Below are positions 1 to 8,333 of a stretch of DNA of 40,111 nucleotides, piece after piece. The stretch is taken from the NCBI GenBank assembly GCA_002418185.1, contig DIDN01000046.1:2208-42318 (forward strand), in the 5' to 3' direction. Numbering within the stretch: position 1 is the first letter of the stretch; each line of letters opens with the position of its first letter. The notes below the pieces were generated by a model that saw only the letters and a list, made by a program, of their open reading frames with translations, made no database searches and was not told the DNA's origin. This DNA is from Deltaproteobacteria bacterium UBA5799. Lineage in GTDB: Bacteria > Desulfobacterota > GWC2-55-46. Made by a program: the position numbers and the translations under genes.

Positions 1-2664
1 TCGCTTGGCGAGATAGCCACGCGCGAGGACCGCGTTTGCGTGCTCAACATACTCGGCAACGAAAGCCGGACGGTAACGCCGGTGAGCCACGTCTACTCCG
101 GCGGGAACGTGGTCTTCGGGACCATGCCCGGGAGATCCGGCCAGACGCTCGAGACAAAACTCGGCAACATACCGGTCTATAACTCCGTCAAGGAAGGGCT
201 CAAGGCAGGGCACAAGTTCAATACCGCCGTCATATACCTCCCGCCCTCCGGCGTGAAGGACGGGGTCGCCGAGGCCGTAAAGCACAACCCTGGCCTCAAA
301 AAGGTCGTGATACTCACGGAAAAGGTCTCGGTCGCGGACGCCAGGGTCATAAGGGCAATCTGCCAGGCGAACGGCGTGGACGTATTCGGCGGCAACTGCC
401 TGGGTGTTGCCGACGCGTGGAGCCAGGTGAGGATAGGCGGCGCGCTCGGCGGAAACAAGCCCGAGGAGTCGCTCGTAAAGGGCTCCATAGCGATCTTCTC
501 CAACTCCGGCAACTTCACTACCACCATCGCGGTCTACCTCCTTACAAAGGGCTGGGGCACGACCACTTCCATATCGAGCGGCAAGGACGTTTACATCCAT
601 TACTCGCCGAGGGAGTTCTTCCACGCCCTGCATAACGACGAAAGGTCCAAGGGCGCGGTCATTTACACGGAGCCGGGCGGTTACTACGAGCACGGCCTGG
701 ACATCAAGAAGCCCACGGTCGCGTGCGTGGTGGGCCGCTGGAAGGCCAGGCTCACCAAGGCCTGCGGACACGCAGGGAGCCTCGCGGGCTCGGGCGACGA
801 CGCGATGGCCAAGGAGAAGTGGTTCATGGAGTATTTCGGCGTCGACGGCATATACACGCCAGAGACCCCGCACTTTTCCAGGAAGGGCGCGATCGTCACG
901 AACATCGCGCACATTCCGGAGGCGCTCACCAGGGTGATGGAGAAGAACGGCCTTAAGTCGGATTTCGAGCCCAAGGGCAACCTGTCATTGAAATGCTGGT
1001 TCGGGAGCGACGCATCCGTCCAGGTCCCCAAAGAGCTTGACATACAGGCGGTCAGGGCCGTTTCGCCGTATGACGAGCAGATAGAACACATCAACAGGCA
1101 GATCGGGGCGCAGTTCCCGAGGCAGGCCATGAAGGACGCCTCCGGCGCCTCGATGATGGACCCGGCTACCCAGGTGACCAAGGTCCACAACGTCTCCATA
1201 CTCGACTCCTCCAAGCGCTCCCTCGAGGAGAACCTGGTCTTCTCGCTCATAAAAAGGTACCCGGACGCATACGGCGTCGAGCTTGCGAACGCCGCGTTCA
1301 ACGCGCACCTCAACCACGACGGCGACCCTGCGCTCGCCGCAGCCCAGGCGGCCAGGGAGGCGGAGAGCTCGCCGAACAGCGTACTTTCGGCCTCGATATC
1401 CATCATCGGAAAAGGCAGGGTGAAGGGGGCGCTCCGCGCATCGAACATACTCCTTGAGGCGTTCCAGTCATCGGGGCTGCAGTCCGGTTACGGGGATTTC
1501 GATTTCTCGGCGGCGCTAAAGGCGCTCTCAGCCGACGACAAGGCAGCGCTCACTGCCGGAAAGGACGACAAATCGTCAAAGGCCGTCCTCAATAGGATTG
1601 AAAGCGCGGACGGCAAGTCCGTCTTCGTAGAATTCGTAAAGGAGGCGACGAAAGGCAAGCCCTCGACCGACGCGCTCGTCGCTGCCGTATGGACTACCCT
1701 CGGGTGGGAGTCCCTTGTAAAGAGGAACATATCAAGGGTCACGATTGCGGCGCTTCCCTGGTACTCGAGGCTTTTCTCCTCGTTCGTCGGGTGCAGCGTG
1801 GACGTAGCCAGGCACAAGAAGGACAGCTTCTGCGGCATAAAGAACGACGAGCTTGTCGAGAAGTGGTCCTTTACGGACGCCGCCTTCCTCGCCCTCATAG
1901 GCAGGAAGCCCACTGAGACCGAGAGGTTCGAGTTCTCGATGCTCCTCGGCCTCATCATCTCCAACGGCCCCGGCACCATCTCGGCCCAGGGCGCGAAGGG
2001 CGCGGTGAGCGCGGACGGCCCCGAGGACCCGGCCAGGGTGCAGATAAACAAGGGTTTCGTGGGCTTCCTCACCCACACCGGGTTCGCGCACGGCGGGAAC
2101 GGCTACGAGGCCATCGCTTTCCTCATCGAGAGGTTCTCGGGCAAGGGACTGAAGGACCCGTCGAGCAGGAAGCACGGGCTCGACTTGAAGGCCATAGCCG
2201 ACGAATACTCTAAAGGCTACGCAAAATACAAGGCGGACCAGAAGGCGCTCGGGAATATAGAATACTTGAAGATACCCTGCGTGAACCACCCGGTCTTCAA
2301 GGGCAAGGACGTGAACTACGACCCGAGGGAGAGGTTCGTAGCAGCGCTATTCGAGGAGAAGGGCGTATACAACGTCTTCCTCGATTTCTACCACAACCTC
2401 GTAAAGTCTCTTTTCGAGTGGAAGGTCAGCAAGAACGTCTACTGCGTCAACATAGACGCGGTCATAGCGGTCATCCTCTTGAAGATAGTATGGGAGGCAT
2501 ACAGCGCGGGGAAGATGCCGGACAGGGAAGTGGAGAGCGCGGCCTTCACCACCTTCCTCTTCGGCAGGATGATAGGCTCGGCGGCGGAGATAGACGACCA
2601 CCTGAACAGGGGCCGCAACATGGACACCCGTACGGCCGCTTCCAAGTGCTCCTTTGTAGGGTGA
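1..2664 (+). CDS. ATP-citrate lyase large-subunit-like protein (5' partial)
   Basis: The frame is open to the window edge (the first codons read S-L-G-E-I-A), so the start lies outside; a GTG at 40 is only internal. Residue numbers count from that GTG. Residues about 1-300 resemble the CoA-binding/CoA-ligase domain shared by succinyl-CoA synthetase alpha and ATP-citrate lyase, including the phosphohistidine motif G-H-A-G-S (His244). The rest resembles citrate synthase, as in the lyase large subunit. Two helical stretches, about 390-470 and 615-695, look like copies of the same citrate-synthase segment. In the second, the first catalytic His of the family appears to be Gln650, while His750 and Asp806 fit the other two catalytic positions. 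With over 880 residues it is much longer than the roughly 610-residue bacterial large subunit. The reaction may be citrate cleavage (reductive TCA cycle) or a related acyl-CoA reaction; the missing His leaves this open. The ATP-grasp partner subunit would lie upstream, out of view. Confidence 0.7.
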   Translation, partial: SLGEIATREDRVCVLNILGNESRTVTPVSHVYSGGNVVFGTMPGRSGQTLETKLGNIPVYNSVKEGLKAGHKFNTAVIYLPPSGVKDGVAEAVKHNPGLKKVVILTEKVSVADARVIRAICQANGVDVFGGNCLGVADAWSQVRIGGALGGNKPEESLVKGSIAIFSNSGNFTTTIAVYLLTKGWGTTTSISSGKDVYIHYSPREFFHALHNDERSKGAVIYTEPGGYYEHGLDIKKPTVACVVGRWKARLTKACGHAGSLAGSGDDAMAKEKWFMEYFGVDGIYTPETPHFSRKGAIVTNIAHIPEALTRVMEKNGLKSDFEPKGNLSLKCWFGSDASVQVPKELDIQAVRAVSPYDEQIEHINRQIGAQFPRQAMKDASGASMMDPATQVTKVHNVSILDSSKRSLEENLVFSLIKRYPDAYGVELANAAFNAHLNHDGDPALAAAQAAREAESSPNSVLSASISIIGKGRVKGALRASNILLEAFQSSGLQSGYGDFDFSAALKALSADDKAALTAGKDDKSSKAVLNRIESADGKSVFVEFVKEATKGKPSTDALVAAVWTTLGWESLVKRNISRVTIAALPWYSRLFSSFVGCSVDVARHKKDSFCGIKNDELVEKWSFTDAAFLALIGRKPTETERFEFSMLLGLIISNGPGTISAQGAKGAVSADGPEDPARVQINKGFVGFLTHTGFAHGGNGYEAIAFLIERFSGKGLKDPSSRKHGLDLKAIADEYSKGYAKYKADQKALGNIEYLKIPCVNHPVFKGKDVNYDPRERFVAALFEEKGVYNVFLDFYHNLVKSLFEWKVSKNVYCVNIDAVIAVILLKIVWEAYSAGKMPDREVESAAFTTFLFGRMIGSAAEIDDHLNRGRNMDTRTAASKCSFVG

Positions 2665-2689
2665 TGCCCATGCAGGTTTCCTAACGCGA

Positions 2690-2717
2690 GGGCCCGGCAG
2701 CTGCCGGGCCCTTTTTT
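2690..2717 (+). terminator. Rho-independent terminator
   Basis: A perfect GC-rich 22-base palindrome (2690-2711) is followed directly by six T residues, 25 bases after the stop of the citrate-lyase-like gene. It should end that transcript cleanly. Confidence 0.9.
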
Positions 2718-2736
2718 CATGATTTCGGCCTGAAAA

Positions 2737-2854
2737 CCCCGGGCTTTCAAGCCCAGGGATAACGACCGCCTGGAACGAGCCGGTTTTTTCGGCGAGTGGA
2801 GGCATATTGCCTTTGCAACCCAGTTCTCCGGATACTCCGGACTTCAGTCCAGGG
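2737..2854. repeat. Pair of related palindromes, possible IS200/REP remnant
   Basis: Two imperfect hairpins about 100 bases apart, at 2737-2758 (GGGCTT-TC-AAGCCC core) and 2837-2854 (GGACT-TC-AGTCC core), share the pattern C-rich stem, short TC loop, then CAGGG. Such hairpins are typical of IS200/IS605 ends and REP-like elements. No transposase frame is present, so this would be at most a remnant. Confidence 0.35.
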
Positions 2855-2890
2855 TAGTCATTTTCGCGGCGGCATGTCCGGAAATGCCTG

Positions 2891-2920
2891 TTGATATGGG
2901 CAGCGCTCGTGTTATATACT
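2891..2920 (+). promoter_or_regulatory. Sigma-70 promoter for SPOR gene
   Basis: TTGATA (2891-2896) and TATACT (2915-2920) are separated by 18 bases. The predicted transcript starts near 2927, giving a leader of about 33 bases before the TTG start at 2960. This fits a gene isolated between two terminators. Confidence 0.6.
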
Positions 2921-2959
2921 TCCGACCTGAGAAGGCCTGCTTAAGAAGGAGGTATCGCA

Positions 2960-3628
2960 TTGAAGGACAGGAAGGTAATCATAGTAGGGGCGGTTGCGAT
3001 AGTGGTCGTTATCGCGCTTATACTCATTTCCATGCCCTCGGGCCAGAAGACCGAAGGCGAGTACGAGGTCATATCAAAGAGGGCCAAGCTGACTGAAGAG
3101 ACCGTCGGCGAGGCGCCTCCGGCGCCATTTGCCGAGCCGGTCCAGGCAATGTCGCCGCAAGAGCCGGTGGAACCGGTTGCCCCTTTCAAGGAGACCCTGG
3201 TCGTGCCTCCGCCGCCCGTGAAGGAAGCGCCTTTTGCGCCCCTGGCTGAAAAGAAGGGGCCTGTCAAGACGGCGGAGACGAGCGGGCCGACCAAGGACGT
3301 AAAGGCCGAAAAGGAACGCAAGCCGGCCGGGACCGTGAAGGCCGCAAAGCCCAAAAGGCCCGAGGAGAAGACGTGGGCCATAAACGTAGGCTCTTTCGCA
3401 AGCCTCCCCGATGCCCAGAACCTTGCGATTTCATTGCGGAAAGCCGGATATAGATCTTACGTTGCCGAATTCACCAGGGATTCGGTCAAATGGCACAGGG
3501 TCAGGGTGGGCTTTTACAGCACAAGGGCTGAAGCAGAGGAAACCGGCAGGGGCATACAGTCCAGGTTCCGGGTTGATACGCCCTGGATAGTAAAGCCGGA
3601 CAGGGCCGAACTTGAATCACACCGCTGA
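2960..3628 (+). CDS. SPOR-domain membrane protein
   Basis: 222 residues. The start is TTG, chosen because an AAGGAGG-type ribosome site (2945-2951) sits 8 bases upstream. One hydrophobic segment (about residues 5-24) anchors the protein with a short cytoplasmic N-terminus. A Pro/Ala/Lys-rich linker of about 110 residues follows, long enough to cross the periplasm. Residues about 137-212 form a SPOR domain (I-N-V-G-S-F pattern, then H-R-V-R-V-G-F-Y). SPOR domains bind septal peptidoglycan that has been stripped of stem peptides, so a role in division or cell-wall remodelling, like FtsN or DedD, is likely. It has its own promoter and terminator. The linker's low complexity means orthology to a named SPOR protein cannot be decided. 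Confidence 0.85.
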   Translation: MKDRKVIIVGAVAIVVVIALILISMPSGQKTEGEYEVISKRAKLTEETVGEAPPAPFAEPVQAMSPQEPVEPVAPFKETLVVPPPPVKEAPFAPLAEKKGPVKTAETSGPTKDVKAEKERKPAGTVKAAKPKRPEEKTWAINVGSFASLPDAQNLAISLRKAGYRSYVAEFTRDSVKWHRVRVGFYSTRAEAEETGRGIQSRFRVDTPWIVKPDRAELESHR

Positions 3629-3660
3629 TTGAGCGCCATCAAATCATTTTCGACCGTCAA

Positions 3661-3696
3661 ATGCCCTGCCGCAAAAAAGCGGCCGGGCATTTTTTT
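3661..3696 (+). terminator. Rho-independent terminator after SPOR gene
   Basis: A 12-base stem with one mismatch (3661-3672 with 3679-3690) encloses a six-A loop and is followed by a run of T. It lies about 30 bases after the SPOR stop codon. Confidence 0.88.
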
Positions 3697-3783
3697 CGTG
3701 CGCCCGCGGCCTAATCGCGGCCACTCTAAGACAGTCCAGGCTGGATGCTGCCATACAGCCAGCACACGCTTTGAAGTTGCGAC

Positions 3784-3812
3784 TTGACTGCGGCCTCCCA
3801 AAAACTTAAAAT
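3784..3812 (+). promoter_or_regulatory. Sigma-70 promoter upstream of miaB
   Basis: TTGACT (3784-3789), a 17-base spacer, then TAAAAT (3807-3812) make a near-consensus promoter. The predicted start near 3819 is about 33 bases before the chosen miaB start. It is the only clear promoter seen before the long plus-strand gene run that ends with xerD. Confidence 0.7.
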
Positions 3813-3851
3813 GTTTCTGGGCTTTTTAACAATTTGCGGGGTTTGGTTTCC

Positions 3852-5207
3852 ATGGCTGCAGCGCTTCATGACAGGGAAAAGCTCGTATTCCTGGAGACCT
3901 TCGGGTGCCAGATGAACGAGAACGACTCCGAGCGGATGCTGGGGGTCCTGAAGGGCTTGAGCTACGCCCGGACCAAAGACCCTTCGGAGGCGGACCTTAT
4001 ACTCATAAATACTTGTTCCATAAGGGATAAAGCAGAGCAGAAGGTCTACTCAACGCTCGGGAGGTTCAAGTCCCTTAAAAAGGAGCGCCCCGGGCTTGTA
4101 ATAGGGGTCGCGGGCTGTGTAGCCCAGCAGGAGGGGGAGAAGCTCCTTAAGAGGGCGCCCCATCTCGATATAGTCTTCGGCCCGCACAACGTCCATAAGC
4201 TGAAGGAACTCCTCCTCAAGGCCGATAGCGGCGCAAAGGTGGTCGTGACCGGGCAGACCGAGGAAATAAGCCCGGAGGAGTACGGGACAGAGCCCGTAGA
4301 GATCGAGGAGAAGGCCTTCGTGAGCATAATGCGGGGGTGCAACAACTTCTGTTCCTACTGCATTGTCCCGTACACGAGGGGCAGGGAGGTAAGCAGGCTC
4401 AGCCGTGATATATTGAATGAGATAGAGGGGCTTGTAGCCAGGGGCGTGAAGGAGGTAACGCTCCTCGGCCAGAACGTCAACTCCTACGGGACCGGCGGAG
4501 GAGGGGACGTCTCTTTTCCGGAGCTCCTCGTTAAGGTCTGCCGCGTGGAGGGGCTTTCAAGGGTGCGCTTCATCACCTCCCACCCCAAGGACATATCAGA
4601 CGAGCTCATCCACCTTTTCGGGGAGGAGCACAAGCTCTGCCGCCACGTGCACCTCCCGGTGCAGTCCGGCTCAGACAGGGTCCTTGCGGCCATGGGCCGC
4701 GGTTATACGGTTGAGGGTTATCTCGCGAAGGCCGGGCTTCTTAAAAGGCTCTATCCCGACATGGCGATAACCAGCGATATCATAGTAGGCTTCCCCGGGG
4801 AGACCGCGGTCGACCACGAGGCCACTATGGGCCTTCTCCGGACGGTACGGTTCGACAACATATTTTCCTTCATGTACTCGCCGAGGCCCGGCACCAGGGC
4901 GGCAGGCCTTCCGGACCAGGTCCCGCCGGAGGCGAGGTCAGAGAGGCTTCAGCGCCTCCAGGAGGAACAAAAGGAGATTACAGGCGAGAGGATGAGGGCC
5001 CTGGTCGGGAAGACGGTCGAGGTGTTGGTGGAAGGGGGCAGCAAAATCGACCCGACCGAGCTTTCGGGCAGGACCCCTTGCAACAGGATAGTTAACTTCC
5101 CGGCGCCGGCAAGGCTTCTGGCCGGGCCGGGCCGCCTCACGGATGTTACAATAACCGAGGCATACCAGAACTCGCTCCGGGGGGAGGTCCGGGCGGCTGG
5201 CCAATGA
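3852..5207 (+). CDS. miaB: tRNA-2-methylthio-N6-dimethylallyladenosine synthase MiaB
   Basis: 451 residues from ATG 3852. An in-frame TTG at 3834 would add six residues, but the ATG has a G-rich site upstream and matches the usual family start. The order of domains is MTTase N-terminal domain (F-G-C-Q-M-N with the first cluster Cys), radical SAM domain with the C-x3-C-x2-C motif in 'GCNNFCSYCIVPY', and a C-terminal TRAM domain. The enzyme adds a methylthio group to i6A37 of tRNAs that read U-starting codons, using two 4Fe-4S clusters and SAM. The motif 'MNENDSE' and the Q-N-V-N-S-Y-G segment favour MiaB over the RimO and MtaB relatives. Confidence 0.95.
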   Translation: MAAALHDREKLVFLETFGCQMNENDSERMLGVLKGLSYARTKDPSEADLILINTCSIRDKAEQKVYSTLGRFKSLKKERPGLVIGVAGCVAQQEGEKLLKRAPHLDIVFGPHNVHKLKELLLKADSGAKVVVTGQTEEISPEEYGTEPVEIEEKAFVSIMRGCNNFCSYCIVPYTRGREVSRLSRDILNEIEGLVARGVKEVTLLGQNVNSYGTGGGGDVSFPELLVKVCRVEGLSRVRFITSHPKDISDELIHLFGEEHKLCRHVHLPVQSGSDRVLAAMGRGYTVEGYLAKAGLLKRLYPDMAITSDIIVGFPGETAVDHEATMGLLRTVRFDNIFSFMYSPRPGTRAAGLPDQVPPEARSERLQRLQEEQKEITGERMRALVGKTVEVLVEGGSKIDPTELSGRTPCNRIVNFPAPARLLAGPGRLTDVTITEAYQNSLRGEVRAAGQ

Positions 5208-5300
5208 CAGGCCCTGAAAGGGTCCACGAGCCACAGCCGGGCTGGAGCGAGTTTCATTTTTAAAGCGCAGCCCGCCAAGCAAGGAAGGAAGGAGATAGTC

Positions 5301-5789
5301 ATGTTCATGAAGATGAAGGTCTTCGGACTTACGATAGATCCCCTCACCAACGTCCCCATAGTCATACTCAAGGACGACGAGGAGAAGAACGCGCTGCCGG
5401 TCTGGATAGGCGTCCTTGAGGCGAGCGCCATAGCCTCAGAGCTCGAAAAGGTGCAGTTCACGAGGCCGATGACGCACGACCTCCTCCGGGACGTCCTGAA
5501 GCAGGTCGGCGCGACCGTCGAAAAGGTCGAGGTGACGGACTTGAAAGACAACGTCTACTACGCGTCCATCCACATGACCGGCAAGGAAGGGGAGTTCACC
5601 ATCGATTCGAGGCCGAGCGACGCGATAGCCCTGGCCCTCAGGACCAACGCCCCGATCTTCGTGGAGTCGGGCGTTCTGGACAAGTCCAGGAGCATGGAGC
5701 TCAAGGGCGAGGGCAGGGACAAATCGAAGGAAGCTACCGGGTCGCTTGAGGACCTCCCGATGGGAGACTTCGGCAAGTACAAGATGTAG
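5301..5789 (+). CDS. Bifunctional nuclease family protein (BFN, DUF151)
   Basis: 162 residues, with a strong ribosome site (repeated AAGGA, then GGAG) just upstream of the ATG. Residues about 1-135 match the BFN/DUF151 family: an N-terminal V-F-G-L-T-I-D strand, the 'LPVWIGVLEASAIA' segment and the 'SRPSDAIALALR' segment. A plant member of the family has reported DNase and RNase activity; for bacterial members the role is unknown. The charged C-terminal 30 residues are not conserved in the core domain. It lies 93 bases after miaB, probably in the same transcript. Confidence 0.88.
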   Translation: MFMKMKVFGLTIDPLTNVPIVILKDDEEKNALPVWIGVLEASAIASELEKVQFTRPMTHDLLRDVLKQVGATVEKVEVTDLKDNVYYASIHMTGKEGEFTIDSRPSDAIALALRTNAPIFVESGVLDKSRSMELKGEGRDKSKEATGSLEDLPMGDFGKYKM

Positions 5790-5820
5790 ACCCCTGAATC
5801 CGACCCCCCTGGAGCCTCTT

Positions 5821-6789
5821 TTGAAGACTGAAAGCGCACCGGCCCTTGCAAAGGGGCTGAATGTAGACAGGTTCTATGACGGTTTTTTCCTGGCCGAATA
5901 CGGCCGCCTTGAGGCCGCGCGCGCGAAGAGATACAGCTCTCCTTTCTCGACAGTGCTCATAGACCTCGGGGAAGGTGCGACAGAGCCCGCTGTCCTCGAG
6001 GGGCTCGCCTCCGGCATAGTCGCCGCCACGAGGGACTGCGACGTGGCGGGCCTGTACGACGGCAGCCGCGTAATGGTAATACTCCCCGAGACCGACTATT
6101 TCGGCGCGGCCTCGACCGTAAGGAAGCTTGCGAAGGAGCTTGAGGGGAACGAGAACGGACGCAAGGCCGTCTTTTCGCACGCCACATTCCCGCGGGACGG
6201 CAGGAGCTTCGGCGAGCTTGCGGGCTCCGCCATCCGGAAGGCGGACCAGAGAAAGGCCTCCGTCTGGGAAAAAGAGGGTTTCGGGGGCAGGCTCTTCTGG
6301 GAGATACTCGGGGAGCTTACGTCCAGGAACTACAAGGGCTTCGACTATGCGAGCTTCGATGCGGGCGCAGGCCAGGACATCTCGGAGTTCTTCTTCGACC
6401 AGGTGAACGAGCTCATCGTCCGGGAGATAACCAGGGAACCGGGCAGGCGCGGCATAATGTACTACGCCGCCAAGAACCTGTCCTCGTCCCTGCCTGTCGT
6501 CAAGAACCTCGGCTCTGCCGGGGCGGTAGCCGCGAAGGTCTTCCTCGTAGGCGAGGGCGAGGGCAGCATATGGGAGGTCGGCAACGCCATGCCGCTAATG
6601 ATTGACGACCCGAGGCTCCGCGAGACGTTCTTCACCTTCTTCCTCAACGATGAGACGGCTTACGCCATAATCTGCAAGGAGAACTGGGGGGCTACCTTCT
6701 CCTGTTTCCATACCTCCGACTTCGGGCTGGTAGAGGGGCTTATTACGAAGTTCCAGCAGGAATACTCTCTCCAGGAGCAGCTCGGGTAA
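5821..6789 (+). CDS. Degenerate GGDEF-domain protein
   Basis: 322 residues from TTG 5821, with GGAG 6 bases upstream. A frame extension to 5746 would overlap the previous gene and encodes no recognisable domain. Residues about 14-140 follow the diguanylate cyclase fold in outline (D-x-F-Y-D-G-F-F opening, V-L-I-D-L strand, I-L-P-E-T-D strand), but the GGDEF signature is replaced by Y-D-G-S-R (about residues 79-83). Cyclic-di-GMP synthesis is therefore not expected. The C-terminal 170 residues form a domain I do not recognise, with hydrophobic strands and no predicted membrane segment. The stop is one base from the next start, so it is translated together with the REC-PATAN protein. A protein-interaction or effector role is an inference. 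Confidence 0.7.
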   Translation: MKTESAPALAKGLNVDRFYDGFFLAEYGRLEAARAKRYSSPFSTVLIDLGEGATEPAVLEGLASGIVAATRDCDVAGLYDGSRVMVILPETDYFGAASTVRKLAKELEGNENGRKAVFSHATFPRDGRSFGELAGSAIRKADQRKASVWEKEGFGGRLFWEILGELTSRNYKGFDYASFDAGAGQDISEFFFDQVNELIVREITREPGRRGIMYYAAKNLSSSLPVVKNLGSAGAVAAKVFLVGEGEGSIWEVGNAMPLMIDDPRLRETFFTFFLNDETAYAIICKENWGATFSCFHTSDFGLVEGLITKFQQEYSLQEQLG

Positions 6790-6790
6790 A

Positions 6791-8293
6791 ATGAAAAAGA
6801 CCAGGGTCCTTATCGGCCTCGGGGACGAGGAGGAGGCGAACGCGCTCGCGGCATTCCTCTACGGCATGGGCATGGAGACCATCACCGCGCCCGACGGGGC
6901 CCGCGCCCTCGAACTCGCAATCGAGGAGGGGCCTTCGTTCATAGCCGTCGATATGGCGCTGCCGGTCATAGGCGGCGAGCGGCTTTTCCACACCCTGAGG
7001 AAAAACCCGCACACCTCGCGCGTGCCGTTCCTTTTCGTGTCCGACGCGCCGGCGGAAATAAGGGGTTTCAGGGCCGGGGTGGACATATTCCTCAAGCGTC
7101 CGCTCAACTTCGATGAGACGTACGCCAGGATGCGGCAGTCGCTCTTTACCGCCGGGAGCGAGGGCACAAAGGAGATAGAGGGCACTCTTAGCCACATGTC
7201 CCTTGCGGACCTCCTCCAGTTCCTGCACCTCAACAGGAAGGAAGGGGAGCTCAAGGTAACCTCGGACGGAAGGACAGGGAGCGTCTTCATCAAGGAAGGT
7301 AACATATACAACGCGCTACTGGACAACGCCGAGCGCGAAAAGGCGCTCTTCAGGATGTTCCACTGGGCAGAGGGCAGGTTCGAGTTCATGCCCAAGTCCG
7401 TGACCGCGCCCAAGAGGATAAAGGCCTCGACCGGGAACCTCCTGATGGAGGGGATGAGGCAGGTAGACGAGTTCAGGAGCAAAAAGGACCAGCTGCCTTC
7501 GCCTGATTCGGTGGTCAGGCTAAACCCGGCCGCCGGGTCCGTGCCAAAGGGGCTCCAGCCCATAATCTACGATATCGTCCAGCTCGTAAAGGCAGGTGCA
7601 AGGGTCAAGGACGTGGTCGAGCGCTCGTCATATCCGGATTACGAGGTATACCAGACGATCTCGGCCCTTGCGGCAAAAGGCATAATAACAGAGGCCGAGG
7701 GCGAAGGGGAGCAGACGGGATGGGAATTCCTGAGCGCCGCCGAGTTGCTGGGCATCCGCGAGAAGATATCGGGCGGGTCCGGCGGCCAGGGGCACGGGAA
7801 GATACTCCTGCTTTCAACGTCCGCGCCGGTCGTTGCGGAATTTATCAGGGAGTGCAGGGGCCTGCCTGGCTTCAGCCTCAATACCAAGTCGGCCTTTCCC
7901 GAGCTTTCCATGGTGAACCCGCTGGGCGAGGTTGGCGTTTTCAGGCTGAGCGGCGGCATGGACCTGTCCCTCTTCTCGGTGCCTACTGTAAGGAACACCG
8001 GCCCGCTCTGGCGGGCCTTTTCCGGCAACCTCGTCGGAATTGTGCTCCTTATCGACGAGGAAGGAACGGCTCAAATAAAGGAGCTTGAAGCCGCAAAGCG
8101 GGATATACTGCTCAGTAAGCGCGCGCCGTCGGTCTATGTCGTTAAGGGCGTCGTTGACGAGGGCGCGTGCAGGAAAGGGCTCGCGCTTTCGGACACTGAG
8201 CGGCTTTTCAGGCTCGGCAAGGGCGAGGAGACCGCCGCAAAGGCCTTCCATTCGCTCTTTGCTGGCCTTCACATGGAGGAGAAGTCGGTATGA
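6791..8293 (+). CDS. REC-PATAN protein with degenerate GTPase domain
   Basis: 500 residues. Residues 4-115 are a receiver domain with likely phosphoacceptor Asp54, an acidic pocket at Asp12/Glu13, the switch Ser in F-V-S-D and a conserved Lys in F-L-K-R-P, so it should be phosphorylated. Residues about 128-235 are a PATAN/DUF4388 domain ('GTLSHMSLADLLQFLHLNRK', then G-x-V-F-I-K-E-G). About 255-310 resembles a winged helix. From about 335 on, the layout is that of a small Ras-like GTPase of the type often fused to PATAN domains, but the P-loop GxxxxGKS/T is replaced by S-T-S-A-P-V-V-A and the D-x-x-G region is altered, so GTP binding is doubtful. No cognate kinase is adjacent. It may act as a scaffold or switch with the upstream pseudo-GGDEF protein. 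Confidence 0.8.
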   Translation: MKKTRVLIGLGDEEEANALAAFLYGMGMETITAPDGARALELAIEEGPSFIAVDMALPVIGGERLFHTLRKNPHTSRVPFLFVSDAPAEIRGFRAGVDIFLKRPLNFDETYARMRQSLFTAGSEGTKEIEGTLSHMSLADLLQFLHLNRKEGELKVTSDGRTGSVFIKEGNIYNALLDNAEREKALFRMFHWAEGRFEFMPKSVTAPKRIKASTGNLLMEGMRQVDEFRSKKDQLPSPDSVVRLNPAAGSVPKGLQPIIYDIVQLVKAGARVKDVVERSSYPDYEVYQTISALAAKGIITEAEGEGEQTGWEFLSAAELLGIREKISGGSGGQGHGKILLLSTSAPVVAEFIRECRGLPGFSLNTKSAFPELSMVNPLGEVGVFRLSGGMDLSLFSVPTVRNTGPLWRAFSGNLVGIVLLIDEEGTAQIKELEAAKRDILLSKRAPSVYVVKGVVDEGACRKGLALSDTERLFRLGKGEETAAKAFHSLFAGLHMEEKSV

Positions 8294-8333
8294 AGGACGA
8301 GGGGTGTACAGGCATGAATGAAAGGACTGCCCG

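Noticed and set aside
5746..5820. Upstream extension of the degenerate GGDEF gene
   Set aside because: It overlaps the BFN gene by 44 bases, encodes Arg/Thr/Pro-rich residues with no similarity to the domain, and TTG 5821 has a ribosome site.
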